Shown: positions 24,700 to 31,850 of the stretch, in pieces | Position numbering within the stretch: the stretch's first letter is position 1 | Layout: the number at the start of each line of letters is the position of its first letter | DNA from: CAYRRR01 sp964426755 | GTDB lineage: Bacteria; Patescibacteriota; Saccharimonadia; Saccharimonadales; JAGQNJ01 | NCBI GenBank assembly: GCA_964426755.1 | Contig: CAYRRR010000004.1 | Location: 1 to 49,163, forward strand | Reading direction: 5' to 3' | DNA length: 49,163 nt | Made by a program: the position numbers and the translations under genes | Notes under the pieces: model-generated | The model's database searches: none | What the model saw: the letters and a program-made list of their open reading frames with translations, nothing else | Told to the model about the DNA's origin: nothing

Positions 24700-25131
24700 A
24701 TGGCAGAAAAGAAAATCAAAGCTAATTTAAAGATGAAGATACCGGCTGGTAAAGCCAGTGCCGGCCCTCCTGTGGGCAGTACGCTTGGTCAGTACGGTGT
24801 AAATATGATGGATTTTGTTAACCCATTCAATGAACAAACTCGTGATATGGGTAACGTAACGGTTACCGCACATATTACTATTTATGACGACCGTAGCATG
24901 GCATTTAGAGTAGTCGGTGCGCCAACTGATGACCTTATTCGCGCAAAGCTGGGTATCCAAAAAGGCTCAGGTAAGCCAAACAGCGAAAAGCTTACACAAA
25001 AGCTAACCGATCAGCAACTAACTGAAATTGCCGAGACTAAAGCTAATGATATGAACACCGACGATGTTGATGCAGTAAAAAAAATGGTAGCGGGAACCGC
25101 TCGATCAATGGGAGTTGAAATCGAGGGTTAA
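24700..25131 (+). CDS. rplK: 50S ribosomal protein L11
   Basis: L11 forms the GTPase-associated centre with 23S H43-44. 143 residues of normal length with KMKIPAGKASAGPPVGSTLGQYGVN (around 11-35), containing the Pro-rich N-domain, and the C-domain IQKGSGKPNSEKL. AAGGA upstream. The usual partner rplA is displaced by three orphan genes. Confidence 0.97.
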   Translation: MAEKKIKANLKMKIPAGKASAGPPVGSTLGQYGVNMMDFVNPFNEQTRDMGNVTVTAHITIYDDRSMAFRVVGAPTDDLIRAKLGIQKGSGKPNSEKLTQKLTDQQLTEIAETKANDMNTDDVDAVKKMVAGTARSMGVEIEG

Positions 25132-25135
25132 TACC

Positions 25136-25492
25136 ATGCCTCAAAAACCAGAACGTTCAGCAGCAAGACTTATCGATGCAATCCGTTCTTCTGCTCCGGG
25201 AGCACTAAAATCAGTTGGTGGGGAAAAAGTCCTCAATGCAAGTCATGTATACATAATTGACGTCACACATCCAGAAGCTCCAAGTGTAGTTCATACCGGT
25301 GGTCAAGAAGGACCGATAACTTTTTATGTACGCCCCGCAGGCTTAGGTAAAGGCAGCGGAGGTGAACTTTTTGAAGCTGTTCATCCTGAGAGTATAGATT
25401 TTACAGCGGTACAGACAGATATATCTCAACCAACTTCAGAAACATCGTTATCTGAAGCGTCAATTGCCCATGAAGAACAGGAGCGCTACTAA
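25136..25492 (+). CDS. Orphan protein between rplK and rplA (1)
   Basis: 118 residues from the ATG at 25136 (GAGGG upstream, spacing good); an upstream in-frame start lies inside rplK and is not used. VYIIDVTHPEAPSVVHTGGQEGPITFYVRPAGLGKGSGGELFEAV suggests a small beta-rich domain; the C-terminal third is Ser/Glu-rich and probably disordered. No known family. The next gene starts one base after its stop. Confidence 0.65.
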   Translation: MPQKPERSAARLIDAIRSSAPGALKSVGGEKVLNASHVYIIDVTHPEAPSVVHTGGQEGPITFYVRPAGLGKGSGGELFEAVHPESIDFTAVQTDISQPTSETSLSEASIAHEEQERY

Positions 25493-25493
25493 G

Positions 25494-25739
25494 ATGACAT
25501 ATGGATATGACCATCCAAGAGCAACACCATACTTCGATAGTGAAGCAAATCCATCACTAGACAGTATTCTGCGATGGCAAACCGAAGAGGAGTTAAAGGG
25601 GCTACGGAGTCTTGGACGTAGCGATGATGATCCCACCACTAGAGTTTCACTGTCAGAACCAGAGCGCAGCCAACTCGATACGTTTATTGAAGAGAAGTTG
25701 CGGTACTTAGGAAAAATTAGCTCAGATCAAAAAAACTAG
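25494..25739 (+). CDS. Orphan protein between rplK and rplA (2)
   Basis: 81 residues from the ATG at 25494, with CAGGAG in the end of the preceding gene. Acidic, with Tyr/Pro-rich N-terminus (YGYDHPRATPYFDSEANPS) and a helical C-terminal half. No recognised motif. Short spacing on both sides indicates co-translation with its neighbours. Confidence 0.6.
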   Translation: MTYGYDHPRATPYFDSEANPSLDSILRWQTEEELKGLRSLGRSDDDPTTRVSLSEPERSQLDTFIEEKLRYLGKISSDQKN

Positions 25740-25741
25740 TA

Positions 25742-26074
25742 ATGCAGTACGCCGGTCAATCAAATGGAGAGATTTTGCCATTAACAGAACGCGAGAAAGC
25801 TCGTCCTGACCTTATTTTTACAGAGCACGATCGCCGCGTATATTATAAAGCAATACAATCAGCGCCCTTAGTTGGATTGGAGGATATATTTTCTTCAGAA
25901 ATTCAAATCCCTAACTTATCTGTGTACCATCGCTGGCATGAACAGGCAACAGTTGGCGAAAGTCATCAAGCTGCTTATTTATTACAAAAATACTATGAAG
26001 CCTATCGTTCAACTGCTCAAGCAATTCTAGAACAAGCAGGATTAGCAATAGAACCACTTGAAACGCTGGAATAA
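25742..26074 (+). CDS. Orphan protein between rplK and rplA (3)
   Basis: 110 residues, probably mostly helical (HRWHEQATVGESHQAAYLLQKYYEAYRSTAQAILEQAG in the C-terminal half). No motif or membrane segment. It starts two bases after the previous stop. The rplA promoter follows 15 bases after its end, so the three orphans appear to end the rplK transcription unit. Confidence 0.6.
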   Translation: MQYAGQSNGEILPLTEREKARPDLIFTEHDRRVYYKAIQSAPLVGLEDIFSSEIQIPNLSVYHRWHEQATVGESHQAAYLLQKYYEAYRSTAQAILEQAGLAIEPLETLE

Positions 26075-26088
26075 TCCAACATAGATGT

Positions 26089-26094
26089 TATAAT
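26089..26094 (+). promoter_or_regulatory. Extended -10 (TGT TATAAT) of rplA
   Basis: TATAAT with TGT upstream gives a start near 26101, just before the L1-type leader hairpin, showing that rplA has its own promoter. Confidence 0.6.
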
Positions 26095-26110
26095 AGATGT
26101 AAATTAACTT

Positions 26111-26149
26111 GTGGGAGTTCGCCAGCTGACGGACGATTGCACCACGAAA
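26111..26149 (+). promoter_or_regulatory. Candidate L1 autoregulatory leader site
   Basis: GTGG and CCAC form an outer helix, GTTCG and CGGAC an inner helix with a CCAGCTGA loop. They are separated by an asymmetric internal loop, GA on the 5' side and GATTGCA on the 3' side. This resembles the L1-binding mRNA motif, which mimics 23S H77. The Shine-Dalgarno GAAAGGAG follows directly, so bound L1 could block rplA translation. Confidence 0.55.
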
Positions 26150-26159
26150 GGAGAAAACC

Positions 26160-27062
26160 ATGGCGGAAGCCAAGAAAGAACAACCTAATGAAGAGCTAGC
26201 AGTGGAAGTCACCGAAGCTCCGAAAACTGCCGTTACTGCAAAAGCAGGGAAGCGCAGCAATAAAGCCCTAAAAGAAGCTGAGGAGAAGCAGGCAAAAGAA
26301 GAACGCAAACAGAGCGATCTGGATGCGGTTAGCACTAAGCCTAAGCCATCCGTAAAACCAGCACGATCAAAGTTAGAGCGCAAAGGCAAGAAGTTCCGTG
26401 ATGCCGCTAAACTAATTGACCGTAGCAAGGATTATAGCCTAAGCGAAGCACTAGAATTGGCAAAAAAAACTAACGTTGCTAAATTTGATGCAAGTGTAGA
26501 GCTACACCTAAAGTTAGGCGTTGATCCTCGTCAAGCTGACCAAAATATTCGCGGTACAGTTAGCTTGCCCGCTGGTAGTGGCAAAAATGTACGTGTGGCC
26601 GTGTTTGCAGATGTAGATGATGTTAAGAAGGCAGAAGCTGCTGGTGCAGATATTGCAGGCTCTGATGATTTTCTACAACAACTCGATAAAGAACAGATCA
26701 ATTTTGATGTTTTGATTGCTACACCTCAAATGATGGCTAAACTTGGAAAGTACGCACGCATGCTCGGACCGAAAGGTTTGATGCCAAATCCAAAAAGTGG
26801 CACCGTTACTAAAGATGTAGCAACAGCTGTTAAAGAAGCAAAGGCTGGTAAGGTAGAGTACCGAGTTGATAGCACCGGTATTATTCATTTAAGTATTGGA
26901 AAAACTAATTTTAAGCTTCAAGACTTGTTAAGCAATGCTGACGCGGTCATCGCTGCTATAAAGGCCGCTAAGCCGGCGAGCCTCAAGGGCGGCTACATAC
27001 AGACTGTATACGCAACAACAACGATGGGTCCTAGCATTCGTATTAATTCGAACGAACTGTAG
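26160..27062 (+). CDS. rplA: 50S ribosomal protein L1 with N-terminal extension
   Basis: L1 forms the mobile stalk that handles E-site tRNA. The canonical protein (~230 residues) starts near residue 75 (KGKKFRDAAKLIDRSKDYSLSEALELAKK) and runs to the end, with GRYARMLGPKGLMPNPKSGTV-type block (KYARMLGPKGLMPNPKSGT, around 197-215). The first ~75 residues form a Lys/Glu/Ala-rich tail, probably disordered. Total 300 residues. Own promoter and leader. Confidence 0.95.
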   Translation: MAEAKKEQPNEELAVEVTEAPKTAVTAKAGKRSNKALKEAEEKQAKEERKQSDLDAVSTKPKPSVKPARSKLERKGKKFRDAAKLIDRSKDYSLSEALELAKKTNVAKFDASVELHLKLGVDPRQADQNIRGTVSLPAGSGKNVRVAVFADVDDVKKAEAAGADIAGSDDFLQQLDKEQINFDVLIATPQMMAKLGKYARMLGPKGLMPNPKSGTVTKDVATAVKEAKAGKVEYRVDSTGIIHLSIGKTNFKLQDLLSNADAVIAAIKAAKPASLKGGYIQTVYATTTMGPSIRINSNEL

Positions 27063-27132
27063 ATCGTATCATTCTTACATTTTATCTGTTGTAATATGTT
27101 CTTACCCCTAGCCTAGAACGGCTCATATTGTG

Positions 27133-27138
27133 TACAAT
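27133..27138 (+). promoter_or_regulatory. -10 (TACAAT) of the dTTP-synthesis operon
   Basis: TACAAT 20 bases before the ATG at 27159, with a GAGGGA Shine-Dalgarno between. Unlike most single genes here this one keeps a leader. Confidence 0.5.
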
Positions 27139-27158
27139 GGTTTCAGAGAAGAGGGACA

Positions 27159-27863
27159 ATGGGAGTATATAGCAACCGACAGATTAAAAAGGCTGTGAAA
27201 GATGGACATATAGTCTTTCACCCTTACAAAGAAAACAACATTGCCGGGAGTAGTGTCGATGTAACCCTAGGCTTCTGGTATTACCGAACAGAGCGACCTA
27301 GCCAAGGTGGATTTTATAATCCATTCGATAAAGATTCGGTTGATGATTATTTTAGTGGACCGTACAAGGCTGAAATACACAAACAATGGGCCAAAGAACA
27401 TGGTCGCGCTTTATTTAAGAACATTCCACCAGACCACCCAATTATTGTCCTGCGTCCACATGAACGCATTCTAGCTCATACTCATGAGTTTATTGGTATA
27501 AAAGCCCCTGGCACGAGCACCATGCAAGCACGAAGTACCTGGGGGAGAAACGGTGTGGCGGTGTGTCTTGACGCTGGCTGGGGCGATCCGGGCTATGTAA
27601 ATCGATGGACAATGGAAATCTATAACATGAACCAGCACGAAAGCGTGGTGCTGCCTGTAGGCGAAAGAATAGCCCAAATGGTTTTTTATGAAACCGGACC
27701 GGTTGATCAAGAGTACAAAAAATTAAGTGGCAAATACCAATCGAACACGAGTGACCATATTGACTCGATCGTTGCTGCATGGAGCCCCGACCAAATGTTA
27801 CCGCGAGCATACAAAGATAAACGAATAAAACCGGAGGCCATCAAAGGGATTAAATATGAGTAA
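27159..27863 (+). CDS. dcd: dCTP deaminase/dUTPase-family protein
   Basis: Deaminates dCTP to dUTP or hydrolyses dUTP, feeding dUMP to thymidylate synthase. 234 residues, longer than typical Dcd (~190). The family signature ARSTWGRNGVAVCLDAGWGDPGYVNRWTMEIYN is clear (around 126-158; the Glu of TMEIYN is the expected catalytic residue) and GERIAQMVF follows. A ~40-residue insertion (around 45-90) is not in the standard form. Its last eight bases overlap the next gene, which uses the dUMP. Confidence 0.87.
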   Translation: MGVYSNRQIKKAVKDGHIVFHPYKENNIAGSSVDVTLGFWYYRTERPSQGGFYNPFDKDSVDDYFSGPYKAEIHKQWAKEHGRALFKNIPPDHPIIVLRPHERILAHTHEFIGIKAPGTSTMQARSTWGRNGVAVCLDAGWGDPGYVNRWTMEIYNMNQHESVVLPVGERIAQMVFYETGPVDQEYKKLSGKYQSNTSDHIDSIVAAWSPDQMLPRAYKDKRIKPEAIKGIKYE

Positions 27864-30174
27864 TCATTCCTCACAAACAAAGGGTGGGGAAGAAAACGGT
27901 TTATTCATCGTAATCGAAGGTACTGATGGGTCTGGTAAATCCACACAGTATGAAGCACTTCAGAAAAGGCTAACCGAAGAGGGTCACGAGATCGTTACTA
28001 TACACTTTCCTCGTTACGACGAAGATTCAAGCTACTTTGTACGCGAGTACTTAGCAGGAAACTATGGTGAAGCTGACGAGGTCGGACCATATAAAAGCTC
28101 GTTATTCTATGCGCTTGATCGTTACCAAGCAGCTGCCGAAATCAGAAACGCTATACATGATGGAAAAATTGTTTTGTGTGATCGTTATGTTGGTTCTAAT
28201 ATGGCTCATCAGGGTACGAAGTTTGGTAGTGCAGAAGAACGGCGCGGTTACTTTATTTGGCTCGAGAATCTTGAATTTGAACTACTTGGCATACCACGTC
28301 CGGATCTCAATTTTGTGCTGTATACGCCACTCGAGATTATTAAAGAGCGGTTATCTGCAAAAGAAAACTCCAGTACGCACGTAAAAAAGGATATTCACGA
28401 AGCTGACGATACGCATATTGAACGATCGCTCGAAGTTTATAAAGACTTGTGTGAGCTATTTCCGAAAGACTTTCAACGCATTGACAGTATGCGTGATGGT
28501 AATTTACTAAGCATTGAAGAGATACATAATTTAATCTGGGAGAAGGTCAAGCCTATGCTCAAACCTGCCAAACAAAATCAGAATGATGTCAAGCTATTAA
28601 TAAAGACAAGAGACGGCTACAAAATAACTGAAGCCGGCAATGAGTATCTTCAAAGAGCCGTCACAAACACAACTGAAAACGTCTATGCCTTCACAGACGA
28701 GCTTAGCCCCGTAACTATAGCAGCAGCTATGGCCAGGTTAAGTCGCCGCGGTGATGACATGCGAATTACGCTACTTGATGAATTTGCTAATAAAGCCGAT
28801 AAAGATAAAGATTTGCTACGTCGGGTGATAACGGCATATGGTGATGATTCGGTCCAACAGCTAGCCAGCCTACACGTTGTTGTTGAAAACGCCTCAAATC
28901 TTCTCACCAAAAAGCTCGAATGGGGGCGTTTAGCTGCATATTTAGAACAATCTACACGTTACATATACTTTGATCAAAAAGACAGTCAAGGTAACTATCG
29001 TTACTTAACGCCGGCGCATTTTAATGAGGACATCAAACAGCGCTATACAGAGAGCATGGATAAGATATTCGATCTTTATTCTGAAATGGTTCATAAACTA
29101 ACCGATCATGTTCGTCGAAACTCTAATGTTCCAAAAAAAGAACAAGATGTTGCATGGAAAGGCGCAACGCGGGCTCAAGCATGCGATGCGGTACGACCCG
29201 TACTGCCAGTTGCAACCACCTCAACCGTTGGCATCTACGCCTCTGGTCAAGCACTCGAAAATTTAATAATGCGCTTATTGAGCGATGACTTGGTAGAAGC
29301 TCGTGAGGTTGGTCAAGCTCTACTTGAAGAAAGCCGTAAGGTTGTTCCAACCTTTCTAGAGCGAGCCGACAAGCCAGACCGTGGTGGCGCAACCATTGCT
29401 TATTGGTCAAATACCCGCAAAGCGATGCAGCAACATGCTCAAGAAGTAATGCCAGGCCACTATAGTGAGACTACCGAAGCTGTAACACTTAGCAGCTACT
29501 GGCCCCGCAATGAATTAGATCTTGTAGCTGATATGTTGTATGAACATACAAATCTGCCGTTAGAAGAATTAAACCGGAATGCCATAAATCTGCCGTATGA
29601 TAAGCGGGTTGAAATATTTAGAAGCTACATGGGCGAACGATTCAATCGCCGACATAAACCAGGCAGAGCTCTTGAAAAGGCTCACTATAGCTGGGACTTA
29701 GTGTGTGATTATGGTATTTTTCGGGATCTTCAACGCCATCGTATCGTTGATGATCTACAGTGGCAATACTTGACACCACGTTATGGGTACGAGATTCCTA
29801 AATTAATTGAAGAGGCCGGCTTAATAGATTTATTTGAACAATGCTTCGATATTAGTTTAAAGCTATATAGCGATCTCCAAGCAGCCGGTTACGAACTAGA
29901 GGCTCAATATGCAACATTGCTTGGTCATAGAATGCGCTGGAAGGTAACCTATAATGCCCGTGAAGCGTTTCATCTACACGAGCTACGTACCTCGCCGCAA
30001 GGCCATCCTGGTTATCGTAAACTCGTCCAGCAAATGCACGAAAAGCTCGCTGAAGTCCATCCACTGATAGCTGAAGCCATGAAGTTTGTTAACCAAGGTG
30101 AAGACCCTGAATTAACACGATTAGCTGCCGAGCGCTACACGCAATTTAAACTACAGCAACTTGAAAAGTCTTAA
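27856..30174 (+). CDS. tmk-thyX: Fusion: thymidylate kinase + tandem flavin-dependent thymidylate synthase (ThyX)
   Basis: 772 residues. Residues ~15-230 are thymidylate kinase: P-loop GTDGSGKST (22-30), FPRYDE, and DRYVGSN. Residues ~250-772 are ThyX-like in two copies. Copy 1 (around 270-375) has YGDDSVQQLASLHVVVENAS and LEWGRLAAYLEQSTRY, in which the RHR triad is W356-G357-R358 but S366-x-R368-Y369 is intact. Copy 2 (around 600-700) has QRHRIVDDLQWQYLTPRYG, with R627-H628-R629 intact and T640-P-R642-Y643 in place of SxRY. ThyX methylates dUMP using folate and FAD; the kinase then makes dTDP. The gene overlaps dcd by eight bases. Confidence 0.88.
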   Translation: MSNHSSQTKGGEENGLFIVIEGTDGSGKSTQYEALQKRLTEEGHEIVTIHFPRYDEDSSYFVREYLAGNYGEADEVGPYKSSLFYALDRYQAAAEIRNAIHDGKIVLCDRYVGSNMAHQGTKFGSAEERRGYFIWLENLEFELLGIPRPDLNFVLYTPLEIIKERLSAKENSSTHVKKDIHEADDTHIERSLEVYKDLCELFPKDFQRIDSMRDGNLLSIEEIHNLIWEKVKPMLKPAKQNQNDVKLLIKTRDGYKITEAGNEYLQRAVTNTTENVYAFTDELSPVTIAAAMARLSRRGDDMRITLLDEFANKADKDKDLLRRVITAYGDDSVQQLASLHVVVENASNLLTKKLEWGRLAAYLEQSTRYIYFDQKDSQGNYRYLTPAHFNEDIKQRYTESMDKIFDLYSEMVHKLTDHVRRNSNVPKKEQDVAWKGATRAQACDAVRPVLPVATTSTVGIYASGQALENLIMRLLSDDLVEAREVGQALLEESRKVVPTFLERADKPDRGGATIAYWSNTRKAMQQHAQEVMPGHYSETTEAVTLSSYWPRNELDLVADMLYEHTNLPLEELNRNAINLPYDKRVEIFRSYMGERFNRRHKPGRALEKAHYSWDLVCDYGIFRDLQRHRIVDDLQWQYLTPRYGYEIPKLIEEAGLIDLFEQCFDISLKLYSDLQAAGYELEAQYATLLGHRMRWKVTYNAREAFHLHELRTSPQGHPGYRKLVQQMHEKLAEVHPLIAEAMKFVNQGEDPELTRLAAERYTQFKLQQLEKS

Positions 30175-30416
30175 ATTAAGGTATCGGCTGTGGTAAGTGA
30201 TTGACTATCTATAGCCATTTCACTTCCGTACTGCGAATTTTTAAGACCTTCTTTTATTGATTCCCATGTTAAATCATCAACTTTTAAGATGAGATCTGAA
30301 GGCACAACTGTTACCGGATCACCTAAGCCGTACTCTTGAATGTCAATCCATCTCTGTTCGAGTGACCTCAAAATTTCGTTAGGACTACCATCTTGTTCTC
30401 TTCTAAATAACGCCAT
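30171..30416 (-). CDS. Small orphan protein, minus strand
   Basis: 81 residues if started at 30416 (MALFRREQDGSP). The composition is coding-like, with EILRSLEQRWIDIQEYGLGDPVTVVPSDLILKVDDLTWESI. The frame stays open to 30530 but the added N-terminus is poor. No good Shine-Dalgarno: GGAG is about 15 bases upstream. It is convergent with tmk-thyX, overlapping by four bases. Unknown function. Confidence 0.5.
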   Translation of the reverse strand: MALFRREQDGSPNEILRSLEQRWIDIQEYGLGDPVTVVPSDLILKVDDLTWESIKEGLKNSQYGSEMAIDSQSLTTADTLI

Positions 30417-30607
30417 ACGATTATTAATTTTCTCCAGAAAAATATTAGTGAGGGGGAAGTATTTATTAAAAAATTTTACGATGGTTGCCAGGTGATAGCT
30501 TGTGTTTGTATGGTGGGTCCTGATGGACAAATCATCAGAAAACAGCGCAATACGCCGCTTACTTCAAGGTCAAACCTCTCAGCCCCACCATAGCAACACC
30601 TTGTCAT

Positions 30608-30826
30608 CTAGCGACACAGCGACATCAATTGCCGCTTTTGGTTTCGAAGCTTGGCCTCCCAACGCAGACGAAGGTCGTCGTCCGCAGCCATTGAAGACTG
30701 CAATAGGCGACGAGTACGATCAATTGCTCGATCGACACGTGCTGCTTCAGCCCTTCGCTTAACTGCAGCTTCGTCCACATCTTCAAACATATCAACCACA
30801 GTGGTCTTCCCCCTTGTTAAGGTCAT
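30608..30826 (-). CDS. Small charged helical orphan, minus strand
   Basis: Up to 72 residues. DVDEAAVKRRAEAARVDRAIDRTRRLLQSSMAADDDLRLRWEAKLRNQKRQL is a typical charged helical, possibly coiled-coil, protein. The start is uncertain: the ATG at 30826 directly abuts AAAAGG, while a GTG further in has AAGGGGG at nine bases. Plus-strand frames over the same region look like shadows. No recognised family. Confidence 0.45.
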   Translation of the reverse strand: MTLTRGKTTVVDMFEDVDEAAVKRRAEAARVDRAIDRTRRLLQSSMAADDDLRLRWEAKLRNQKRQLMSLCR

Positions 30827-31100
30827 CCTTTTGGATGGCTATCTTGCATTATGCATGACAGGCTTTTCTCGGAAGCGATGCTCCCATAACTATTCTCAAT
30901 AAAGAATAATTATGGATTCGTCGCAGTAAAAAACCGGACCTTGTTGTTGGAGTCCGGTTTGCTTTTGCCAAATTGTTTTATTGAACCTGCTCCAACAAAT
31001 TATGCAACCACGAGCACAAAACCGTAGCTGCGGTTCATGCAAATCTTGGCAATAATATGTTGTAGTGAGTTCACGAGTATTTAATCTACTCTCTTCTAAC
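30827..31100. other. Noncoding stretch with two inverted repeats
   Basis: No convincing gene on either strand. It contains an imperfect repeat CCATAA-ATTCT / AGAAT-TTATGG (30884-30915, 11 pairs with a 2x2 internal loop), the terminator at 30931-30960, and a small stem AACCG / CGGTT around 31021-31036. It may hold a small RNA on the minus strand ending at the terminator. Confidence 0.4.
30931..30960 (-). terminator. Strong hairpin terminator, best on the minus strand
   Basis: AAACCGGAC (30931-30939) / GTCCGGTTT (30952-30960), nine perfect base pairs with a 12-base loop. On the minus strand it is followed by six T; on the plus strand by TTTGCTTTT, a weaker run. No minus-strand gene is visible to its right within 140 bases, so what it terminates is unclear. 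Confidence 0.7.
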
Positions 31101-31104
31101 TATG

Positions 31105-31133
31105 TTGTCAAGTGTGAATATAAAATTTATAAT
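31105..31133 (+). promoter_or_regulatory. Sigma70-type promoter of the 31303 leader
   Basis: TTGTCA (31105-31110), a 17-base spacer, TATAAT (31128-31133). Start expected near 31140. Confidence 0.75.
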
Positions 31134-31139
31134 GACGGT

Positions 31140-31271
31140 TCATGGTACGACATATTTTATTGAGTTTACTGCTTCTTCTCAGCCTTCAAGGGCTGTGCTT
31201 AGCATACGCGAAGCCGGAGCGGTAACAACCACCTTGCCGAATGCACAGCCCGAAATAACTTCGGGCTTTTT
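31140..31271 (+). promoter_or_regulatory. Riboswitch-like leader with mutually exclusive terminator
   Basis: GGGCTGTGC (31190-31198) is perfectly complementary to GCACAGCCC (31243-31251) over nine bases, enclosing a 44-base GC-rich segment that can form further pairs (CGG-GGT / ACC-CCG). The 3' arm shares AGCCC with the terminator stem AGCCCGAA / TTCGGGCT (31247-31254/31260-31267), which has a five-base loop and a T-run. The long-range stem and the terminator cannot coexist, so this has classic attenuator geometry. A competing 5' hairpin AGCC / GGCT is at 31181-31194. It matches no riboswitch class I know. Confidence 0.65.
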
Positions 31272-31302
31272 CATTAAAGAAATTACTCAAGGAGAGTTTG
31301 TG

Positions 31303-31689
31303 ATGAAACGACAAATAAGGACGACGGAGCCTGAATGGGAACAAGAATACAAAAATAGGTGGAGACTTCGTGACTATAGCTTTGAAGAGCGAACGTATTT
31401 TGAAACTGCCTTTCCGCACGGTAGCCCAGAACGACTTCAGCAAATTATTACACGTATACGCACAGATAATAATCGATACAAAGAAGCTGCTACCGAAAGA
31501 CCAGACATGGGACCGCATTTTGAACGTTTGAGAGCTATTGGCGAACAGTCTATACAAGCTTGGCTTCAGTATTATGAGCAAAAACATAATGTGATGTTTT
31601 CACCTGATGAGATTATAAACGAGCAGCCAGAAGGGCAGAGACGTGATGTGACGGATATTTTCGCTTTATCGTGTAGAACAGAGCCATAG
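31303..31689 (+). CDS. Orphan protein behind a riboswitch-like leader
   Basis: 128 residues from the ATG at 31303, preceded by AAGGAGAG. The open frame extends 200 bases upstream, but that part spans the leader and terminator and is not coding. The product is charged and helical, rich in Arg/Glu (EWEQEYKNRWRLRDYSFEERTYFE; RLQQIITRIRTDNNRYKEAA), with no membrane segment, cysteine motif or known domain. Expression should require read-through of the terminator 32 bases upstream. Confidence 0.65.
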   Translation: MKRQIRTTEPEWEQEYKNRWRLRDYSFEERTYFETAFPHGSPERLQQIITRIRTDNNRYKEAATERPDMGPHFERLRAIGEQSIQAWLQYYEQKHNVMFSPDEIINEQPEGQRRDVTDIFALSCRTEP

Positions 31690-31696
31690 CTATGTC

Positions 31697-31725
31697 TTGA
31701 CTAAGGCTTTTTTATGGCGTATAAC
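31697..31725 (+). promoter_or_regulatory. Sigma70-type promoter of the 31851 leader
   Basis: TTGACT (31697-31702), a 17-base spacer, TATAAC (31720-31725). Start near 31732, the first base of the closing stem of the leader. Confidence 0.75.
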
Positions 31726-31731
31726 AAACCG

Positions 31732-31832
31732 TAATGGCGCATCAAATTATTATCGCACTGATCAAAACCTCGTCAATGCGGGATTAGTTGCCATTAACAT
31801 AGATAATTAACCCCGCTCGATGCGGGGTTTTT
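31732..31832 (+). promoter_or_regulatory. Attenuator leader with antiterminator/terminator pair
   Basis: TAATGGC (31732-31738, the predicted 5' end) pairs with GCCATTA (31790-31796). GCGGGATTAGTT (31778-31789) can pair with AATTAACCCCGC (31805-31816) at 11 of 12 positions (one A.C mismatch, one G.U). That arm contains the 5' half of the terminator AACCCCGC / GCGGGGTT (31809-31816/31822-31829), followed by a T-run. The antiterminator and terminator are mutually exclusive. Shine-Dalgarno AGGAGAG and the gene follow. Confidence 0.65.
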
Positions 31833-31850
31833 AAATAACTAGGAGAGCTT

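Noticed and set aside
30502..30762. Plus-strand frame of 86 codons
   Set aside because: Its composition is poor and it overlaps the more protein-like minus-strand frame at 30608-30826; no Shine-Dalgarno or promoter supports it, though it cannot be excluded.
30651..30902. Plus-strand Arg/Ser-rich frame of 83 codons
   Set aside because: Arg/Ser/Ala composition is typical of an antisense shadow of a charged helical gene.
30827..31100. tmRNA, RNase P RNA or SRP RNA
   Set aside because: None of their conserved cores (for example GGAAG-AGCAG of SRP RNA) is present.
31140..31271. T-box or a named riboswitch class
   Set aside because: No T-box TGGNACC sequence or known aptamer core is visible, so no class is claimed.
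31102..31302. 67-codon N-terminal extension of the 31303 gene
   Set aside because: It spans the leader RNA and a perfect terminator, and an AAGGAGAG site is correctly placed for the ATG at 31303.
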